Assembly (NCBI RefSeq): GCF_900188255.1
Contig: NZ_FZNS01000001.1
Location: forward strand, 868,001-932,000
Direction: 5' to 3'
From: Hymenobacter mucosus
Lineage (GTDB): Bacteria > Bacteroidota > Bacteroidia > Cytophagales > Hymenobacteraceae
DNA: 64,000 bases
The notes beneath the pieces are model-generated. The model made no database searches. It saw only the letters and a program-made list of their open reading frames with translations, and was not told the origin of the DNA. The position numbers were made by a program, and so were the translations under genes. Below are positions 58,745-64,000 of the stretch, one piece after another. How positions within the stretch are numbered: the first letter of the stretch is position 1; every line of letters begins with the position of its first letter.

Positions 58745-61309
58745 TTACCCCGCTTCACCGCGCAATATCTCCAGTGGGGGGCGCGTCAGTACATCACGGC
58801 TGTTGAATAGGCCAATGAGGACGGTGAGAATAGTAGTACCTAAGGCCAGTAGTAGTAAAGGCACCACCGACGGGGCGAAAGGAACTTCAAATACCCAGCG
58901 TGCCAACGCCCACGCGGCACCAATGGAGAGCACCAGCCCAGCCCCGGCCGCCAGTATACCCAGCAAAGCGTATTCCACTAGCGTGATGCGCAGAATCTGC
59001 CGACGACTGGCTCCTAAAGTGCGCAGCAGCACGCTTTCTTGCACGCGCTGGTAGCGGCTCACTACCACGGAGCTGGCCAGTACTAGAAGGCCAGTAGCAA
59101 TGCTAAACAACGCCATGAAGCGAATCACAAAGGAAATTTTGCTCAGGATATCGTCCAGGGTTTGTAAGATCAAGCCTAGATCAATGGCCGATACGTTGGG
59201 GTAGCGGCTCACCAACTCTCGTTGCACAGCTCCGAGCACGGCGTTGTTGGGCACGCGGGTCATGAGGGCGTCAAACTGTGGTGCATCTTCTAAAACGCCA
59301 CTGGGAAACACAACCAGGAAGTTCGTTTGCACGCGCGACCAGTCTACCGTGCGGGTGCCGCTCACAATAGTGGCTAGAGGCACTCCTTGCACGTTGAAGG
59401 TCAGGGTATCGCCCAGAGTTAAGCGTAGGCGCTTGAAGTACCCATCTTCCATAGAAATTCGGGGCGTCCCGTCGGCGCCTAAGGACGGTGCCTGGCCCGT
59501 TTCTAGCTTTTCGGAGGCAATAAGCTGGTTGCGGTACGTCACGCGATACTCCCGGCTAAAGGCCCGCTTGAGCCCACCCCGAGCGGTATCCTGGCGGAAG
59601 TCGGCGCTGGTGCGGCCGTTGATGGCGGCCAGTCGCATGGTTACGACTGGAACTTGTTGAAGAATGGGCAGTTGCCGCTGCTTGAGGAGCTGGCTGATGC
59701 CCACCCGTTGGCCGGGCTGAATGTCAAATAGCACCAGGTTGGGTTGCTCGCCGCTGGCTGCCAGCTGTACCCGGCCTAGCAGCAAGCCCTGCAATAGGTA
59801 AAGGGTAGCCAGCAGAAACACACCCAAGCCAATAGAAACTACTAGCGTAATGGTCTGGTTGTTGGGGCGGTACAGGTTGGCCAGTCCCTGCCGCCATACG
59901 TAGCTCCACGAGGTAGGAAAGTAACGGCGTACCATCCAGCGCAGCCCCTGGCCCAAGGCGGCCAACGCCCCAAATGCTACCAGTAAACCACCCGCAAAGC
60001 CCAAGGCCTGTTTGGCGTCGCGGATTTGCAGGTACGCAAATCCCGTAATGAAGGCCGCAATCAGCCCAAACACCACGAAGCGCAGCGGATCAGGCCGGGT
60101 AGCATCTTCCTCAAAGGAAGCGCGCAACGTACGCAAGGGCGATACGCGCCGAATACTCAGCAAGGGCAGTAGGGCAAACAGTATGGCCACTAATACTCCC
60201 GTGATAATGCCCTGAACCACCGCCGCCCACGATACGGCGACTCGCACAGCAACGGGCAAGAAACCCGCAAATACGCGGGGAAGCAGTAACTGCACCATTG
60301 TGCCCAGCCCCGCCCCCACTACGGCTCCTACCAAGCCCATGAGAGCTATCTGAAGCAGATAAATCTGGACGGCTTGCCAGCCGCTGGCGCCCAGGCAGCG
60401 CAAAACGGCCACCGCAGCTACTTTCTCCCGCACGTACAGGCTCACCGCGCTAGCTACCCCCACGCAGCCGAGCAGCAGGGCTACAAAGGCTACTAGGTTC
60501 AGAAACCGGGTGAGGTCGGCAAAAGAACGGCCGGTTTGCTTTTTCCGACTGGCTACGGTGTCGGTATCCAGATTTGCTTCCTCGAAGCGAGCTTCCAGAG
60601 GCTTGATAAGGGCCTCCACATCGGTGCCGGGCGCAAACTGGTAGTAGGTGCGGTACTGGATGCGGCTGCCGCGCTGCACGAGCCCAGTTTGCGCCAGCAG
60701 CCCCCCAGGAATAAACACCGTGGGCGCCACGGCCGCACTAAAGCCCGACTGCCCCGGCGTTTTGAGCACCCGCCCGGCAATACGAAATGTGAGCTTCCCT
60801 ACCTTAATAGAGTCGCCGGGACGGGCGTTGAACTGCACCAGAAGCGCATCATCCACCAAGGCCAGGCGCTGCCCTGGTCCTGCTGCTTGCCGGAACAGGG
60901 GCACCGCGCCGGCTGGCTGCACTTCCCACGTGCCGTAGTACGGAAAGCCGCCCGTAAGGGCCCGCACCTGCGCCAGCCGTACCCCCTGCCCTTTCGGGAA
61001 CTGCACGAGCGAGGCAAATGCTACCTCATTGCTGCGGGTACCCCCTAGCCCACGCAGCGTGGGCTGCAACTCAGCCCCAACCGGCTGGGTAGACGAGATT
61101 ACCAAATCGGCACCCACCAGCTCGCGTGCTTGCTCGTTGATGCTACGGGCCAGGTTGTCGCCGAACCCGTTAATGCCCACTAGTGCCGCAATGCCCAGCA
61201 CAATAGCTGAAATAAAAAGCAATAAGCGGGAGCGACTACGGCGGCTGTCGCGCCATGCCATGCGCCAGAGCCACCCCAGGCCTGGCCGCGCTTTCGGAAG
61301 GCTACTCAT
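58745..61309 (-). CDS. ybbP: FtsX-like ABC transporter permease (YbbP-like)
   Basis: The 854-residue protein has the FtsX/MacB-type double layout of YbbP permeases: two FtsX domains, each with four membrane helices, at about residues 255-400 and 715-850, and additional helices between. Typical segments are LRCLGASGWQAVQIYLLQIA and LRTLGASRRQILRITLVEYA. The protein starts MSSLPKARPGLGWLWRMAWRD. Its start overlaps the ybbA stop by four bases. In E. coli the ybbA-ybbP pair lies divergent from tesA, as here. Its substrate, possibly a lipid or peptide, is unknown. Confidence 0.9.
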   Translation of the reverse strand: MSSLPKARPGLGWLWRMAWRDSRRSRSRLLLFISAIVLGIAALVGINGFGDNLARSINEQARELVGADLVISSTQPVGAELQPTLRGLGGTRSNEVAFASLVQFPKGQGVRLAQVRALTGGFPYYGTWEVQPAGAVPLFRQAAGPGQRLALVDDALLVQFNARPGDSIKVGKLTFRIAGRVLKTPGQSGFSAAVAPTVFIPGGLLAQTGLVQRGSRIQYRTYYQFAPGTDVEALIKPLEARFEEANLDTDTVASRKKQTGRSFADLTRFLNLVAFVALLLGCVGVASAVSLYVREKVAAVAVLRCLGASGWQAVQIYLLQIALMGLVGAVVGAGLGTMVQLLLPRVFAGFLPVAVRVAVSWAAVVQGIITGVLVAILFALLPLLSIRRVSPLRTLRASFEEDATRPDPLRFVVFGLIAAFITGFAYLQIRDAKQALGFAGGLLVAFGALAALGQGLRWMVRRYFPTSWSYVWRQGLANLYRPNNQTITLVVSIGLGVFLLATLYLLQGLLLGRVQLAASGEQPNLVLFDIQPGQRVGISQLLKQRQLPILQQVPVVTMRLAAINGRTSADFRQDTARGGLKRAFSREYRVTYRNQLIASEKLETGQAPSLGADGTPRISMEDGYFKRLRLTLGDTLTFNVQGVPLATIVSGTRTVDWSRVQTNFLVVFPSGVLEDAPQFDALMTRVPNNAVLGAVQRELVSRYPNVSAIDLGLILQTLDDILSKISFVIRFMALFSIATGLLVLASSVVVSRYQRVQESVLLRTLGASRRQILRITLVEYALLGILAAGAGLVLSIGAAWALARWVFEVPFAPSVVPLLLLALGTTILTVLIGLFNSRDVLTRPPLEILRGEAG

Positions 61310-62007
61310 GAGGTGGGAGTAGGCGCTATGGCCCGGTCAGAGAAGGAATCGGATACTACGGTGCCCCCCTTGATGCGCACTACTCGCTGGGTCTTGGCGG
61401 CCAACTCCAGATCATGCGTCACCAGCACCAACGTGGTACCAGCTTCGCGGTTCAGTTCAAACAGTAGCTCCACCACCGTGGCACTGGTATCGGCATCCAG
61501 GTTGCCGGTGGGCTCATCGGCAAACAGAATTTTAGGCCTGTTGGCGAAAGCCCGAGCCAGGGATACGCGCTGCTGCTCGCCCCCGGAAAGCTGGGTAGGG
61601 TAATGGTGGCCCCGGCCAGCCAACCCCACGCGCTCCAACAGGTTCTGCGCCGTTTTCTCGCCGCCCTGAATACCGCGTAGCTCCAGGGGTACCAGCACGT
61701 TTTCGAGGGCCGTGAGCGTGGGCAGTAGTTGAAAATTCTGGAAAATGAAGCCTACGTACTCGTTCCGCACCGCGGCGCGCTGATCTTCACTGAGGGTATC
61801 CAGCTGAATACCGTTGAGCCATACGCTGCCCGACGAAGCCCGGTCGAGGCCGGCGCACAGCCCCAGCAGGGTGGTTTTGCCGCTGCCCGAGGGGCCCACA
61901 ATAGAAAAGGTGTCGCCGGGTTGCAGCTCGAAGCTGACGGACTCTAGCACAGTAAGCTGGCGCCCAGCACTGGCGTAGGATTTGGTAAGATTTTCGACTT
62001 TGAGCAT
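61306..62007 (-). CDS. ybbA: ABC transporter ATP-binding protein (LolD/YbbA-like)
   Basis: The 233-residue ATPase has Walker A GPSGSGKTTLLGL, the Q-loop FIFQNFQLLPTLTA, the ABC signature LSGGEQQRVSLARA and Walker B ILFADEPTGNLD, with the H-loop LVTHDLELA. It is of the LolD/MacB type, which works with FtsX-like permeases. It overlaps ybbP by four bases and is divergent from the tesA-like gene with about 154 bases between starts, so a shared regulatory region is likely. Confidence 0.95.
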   Translation of the reverse strand: MLKVENLTKSYASAGRQLTVLESVSFELQPGDTFSIVGPSGSGKTTLLGLCAGLDRASSGSVWLNGIQLDTLSEDQRAAVRNEYVGFIFQNFQLLPTLTALENVLVPLELRGIQGGEKTAQNLLERVGLAGRGHHYPTQLSGGEQQRVSLARAFANRPKILFADEPTGNLDADTSATVVELLFELNREAGTTLVLVTHDLELAAKTQRVVRIKGGTVVSDSFSDRAIAPTPTS

Positions 62008-62161
62008 GAAGCGAGAGTGAGAAAGCTACCCACCTGATGTAGGGCACGCCTTCGGAAGACAGATTAGGTTGGGAGTTGGGCCGACAGCAACTTGCTAGAC
62101 GTTTCAACCACGCGGGTACCTTCTCCCGTTACGTACCAATCAGGAAAAGATTTCTTACCGC

Positions 62162-62893
62162 ATGAAAACAGCTTCATTCTTCCTTCGCTGCTGGCTAGCA
62201 CTTGCCATGCTGACCGGCTGCAATACGAACACCCAGCCGGCGACTGACCCGGCGGCTACTACCACCCCTCCCGCTGCGGCCACGCCAAGTACCCCGGCTA
62301 CCCCACCGGCCATCGGCAAGCAAACCATTTTGTTTTTTGGTAACAGCATTACGGCGGGCCTAGGAGTCGATCCGGAGGAGGCCTTCCCCGCCTTAGTAGG
62401 CCAGAGGATAGATTCCGCCGGCCTGGGTTACACTATTCAGAATGCGGGCCTTAGTGGCGAGACTACGGCCGGTGGCCGCAGCCGTGTGGGCTGGGTACTG
62501 CGCCGCCCGGTAGCGGTGTTTGTGCTGGAACTCGGCGGCAACGACGGCCTACGGGGCCTCCCCCTTTCCGACACGCGCCGCAACTTGCAGGCCATCATCG
62601 ACACTGTACGCCGCCGTAGCCCCCAGGCACAAATTGTGCTGGCCAGCATGCAAATTCCGCCCAACCTGGGCGCCGACTACGCTACGCAGTTCAAGCAACT
62701 CTACGCCGACTTGGCCCGGCAGAACAAGCTTGTTCTTATTCCTTTCCTGTTGGAAGGCGTGGGCGGGGTAGCCCGCCTGAATCAGCCAGATGGCATTCAC
62801 CCCACGCCTGCCGGGCACCGCTTGGTAGCTCGCACCGTTTGGGCCATCTTGCAGCCTCTGCTGCAAAAACCAGCCGCTACCCAGCAGCCATAA
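62162..62893 (+). CDS. tesA: SGNH/GDSL arylesterase (TesA-like)
   Basis: The 243-residue protein has a lipoprotein signal ending LTGC and a Pro/Thr/Ala-rich linker of about 35 residues before a SGNH hydrolase domain. Catalytic blocks are visible: GNSITAGLG (block I, serine), NAGLSGETTAG (block II), LELGGNDGLRG (block III) and DGIHPTPAGH (block V, Asp-His). TesA-type enzymes hydrolyse acyl-thioesters or esters in the periplasm. Its divergent position next to ybbA/ybbP matches the E. coli arrangement. Being lipid-anchored, it should act at the envelope. Confidence 0.9.
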   Translation: MKTASFFLRCWLALAMLTGCNTNTQPATDPAATTTPPAAATPSTPATPPAIGKQTILFFGNSITAGLGVDPEEAFPALVGQRIDSAGLGYTIQNAGLSGETTAGGRSRVGWVLRRPVAVFVLELGGNDGLRGLPLSDTRRNLQAIIDTVRRRSPQAQIVLASMQIPPNLGADYATQFKQLYADLARQNKLVLIPFLLEGVGGVARLNQPDGIHPTPAGHRLVARTVWAILQPLLQKPAATQQP

Positions 62894-63341
62894 GCTGAAC
62901 TATGCACCAGGGGTGGCACACACTAGGCTGATAACAGAACCGGAGCTTCACTTGCTAGCCCTGAGACAAAACCAGGAACATAGCAAAATTCTAATCTAAA
63001 AGATTCGGGCTTTTACCTCAAAATTGGGTTGTTCTTTAACCGGTGAGTTCCCACTCACCTAACCCAGCTCTTACCTTCACCGTTGCCCACTAGTGGCTGT
63101 TTTAGGTGTGACATAAGTGTATAACCCTGTTGCCTGACGGCACTAAAAAGGCCTTCTACTACATGTAGAAGGGCTTTTTGTGTTTGCATTTGCAGTGCTT
63201 ACGCCTGCATATTTGGAGAAGGCACGTTTTGAATTACGCAGTGCAGCGCTACTGCTTGCCGCTCTTCTCGCCGCTTAATACGGCCTGACGGGGCTTCACT
63301 TGTGCTACCCATTTGTTCTCTTTCCTACCAACCAAAACACC
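62894..63341. other. Intergenic region before the GH16 gene
   Basis: About 450 bases. A terminator lies at 63145-63179. The remaining DNA has no supportable ORF, RNA gene or repeat. The roughly 160 bases after the terminator should hold the GH16 promoter, but no clear -7 element is found. Confidence 0.5.
63145..63179. terminator. Rho-independent terminator
   Basis: AAAAAGGCCTTCTAC pairs with GTAGAAGGGCTTTTT around a five-base loop, with a T-run at its end. It lies about 250 bases after the tesA-like stop, so a small unrecognised transcript could also use it. Confidence 0.8.
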
Positions 63342-64000
63342 ATGAAAAACACATTACGCACTCTTGTGGGCGCGGCGGCTCTGCTGCTCCGTCATTCCGC
63401 AGCCGAGGCGCAAACCTACCAGCAGGTTTGGGCCGATGAGTTCAACGGCAGCATTAGCCCCGATTGGGTATTTGAAACCGGCGGCGGCGGCTGGGGCAAC
63501 AATGAGAAGCAATACTACCAGCGGGCCAATGCCACGGTAGCCAACGGCAACCTGCTCATCACGGCTAAGCGAGAAACCGTGGGCGGCATGACCTACACCT
63601 CCGCCCGCATGAAAACCCAGGGTACCCGGGAGTTTAAATACGGCAAAATAGAGGCCCGCATGAAGCTTCCGTTGGGTCAAGGGCTGTGGCCTGCCTTCTG
63701 GATGCTGGGCGCCAACATCAACACCGTCAGTTGGCCTGCCTGCGGCGAAATTGATGTCATGGAGCACATCAACGCCGAAAACAAAGTGTACGGCACGGTA
63801 CACTGGGACAGCAATGGCCACGCCGAGTACGGGGGCAATATCATTACGACACCCCAGGACTACCATGTATATACCGTGGAGTGGAACGCCAGCGCTATTC
63901 GCTGGTTTGTGGATGGCACCAAGTACCACGAAATCAATATTGCCAACGGCACCGGCAACACGGAGGAGTTTCAGCGCCCTTTCTTTCTGCTACTGAACCT
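63342..64000 (+). CDS. GH16 family glycoside hydrolase (partial, 3' end off window)
   Basis: The first 219 codons are visible. A signal peptide (LVGAAALLLRHSAAEA then Q) is followed by a GH16 domain: VWADEFNGSISPDW, WGNNEKQYYQ, and the catalytic motif WPACGEIDVMEHI, in which the two flanking glutamates are the nucleophile and acid/base. This matches endo-beta-1,3-glucanases (laminarinase type) that cleave extracellular beta-glucan. The gene runs past the right edge, so any carbohydrate-binding or sorting domain is not visible. Confidence 0.93.
   Translation, partial: MKNTLRTLVGAAALLLRHSAAEAQTYQQVWADEFNGSISPDWVFETGGGGWGNNEKQYYQRANATVANGNLLITAKRETVGGMTYTSARMKTQGTREFKYGKIEARMKLPLGQGLWPAFWMLGANINTVSWPACGEIDVMEHINAENKVYGTVHWDSNGHAEYGGNIITTPQDYHVYTVEWNASAIRWFVDGTKYHEINIANGTGNTEEFQRPFFLLLN

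Noticed and set aside
1..64000. CRISPR arrays, rRNA, tRNA genes, transposases and prophage genes
   Set aside because: No regularly spaced repeats, no cloverleaf-like sequences and no transposase or phage motifs were seen on reading both strands; short tRNAs could be missed by eye.

Overview
The window looks like chromosomal DNA of a Bacteroidota bacterium, most probably a Hymenobacter-like member of the Cytophagales. The reasons are moderately high GC with AT-rich gene starts, promoters resembling the Bacteroidota -7 box TAnnTTTG (for example before fur and rluF), few Shine-Dalgarno sequences, frequent GTG/TTG starts, and a gene set typical of that group: Mqo, GH92/GH16 hydrolases, DUF4097, BLUF proteins and an ECF sigma factor with an outer-membrane barrel. 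The genus is an inference. I see no rRNA, tRNA, CRISPR array or transposase gene.

Layout. 1-5473 is the edge of an exopolysaccharide locus: partial GT4 glycosyltransferase, FkbM methyltransferase and Wzx-type flippase leftward; Wzz-type and Wzy/ligase-type genes rightward. 5497-11933 is a leftward series: DinB, RsbU-like phosphatase, orphan OppC-type permease, small winged-helix-like protein, cytochrome c, GT2 glycosyltransferase and a UPF0104-type membrane protein. 12027-13181 carries ruvC and a Fur-family regulator, followed by an operator-like dyad. 15116-18308 is a three-gene unit of ECF sigma factor, membrane-anchored beta-barrel protein and lipoprotein. 18433-19425 has a 2H phosphoesterase beside a decayed polynucleotide kinase gene. 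20470-22156 has two BLUF photoreceptor genes flanking a nicotinamidase. 22304-34069 is mixed metabolism: MscS channel, SDR, Mqo, a spore-photoproduct-lyase-family radical SAM protein, CtlX-type hydrolase, methyltransferase, MFS, NmrA and MDR proteins. 34616-42357 holds a repetitive lipoprotein, a metallo-beta-lactamase-fold protein, DUF4097, YebC/TACO1, RluF, YiaA and a sugar acetyltransferase.

42513-48393 is the biotin cluster bioB-bioF-bioD-bioA. It ends in a ketoacyl-synthase gene overlapping bioA, and a MITE/REP-like palindrome lies between bioB and bioF. No bioC, bioH, bioG, bioW or bioI is present, so the ketoacyl synthase is a reasonable candidate for the pimeloyl-precursor step. 48621-57553 contains an M28 peptidase, slipin, two GNATs, a GH2-like glycosidase, DUF2306 and a GH92 mannosidase with a relic of a second GH92 3' end nearby. 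57926-62893 includes the conserved ybbP-ybbA / tesA divergent arrangement. The window ends inside a GH16 gene.

The most interesting items are the ketoacyl synthase coupled to the biotin operon, the sigma/barrel/lipoprotein unit, the BLUF-PncA-BLUF arrangement, the decayed kinase operon next to the 2H phosphoesterase, the GH92 relic, the TTATGCAA dyad, and the bioB-bioF palindrome. No computations or database searches were run. All family assignments come from reading motifs.
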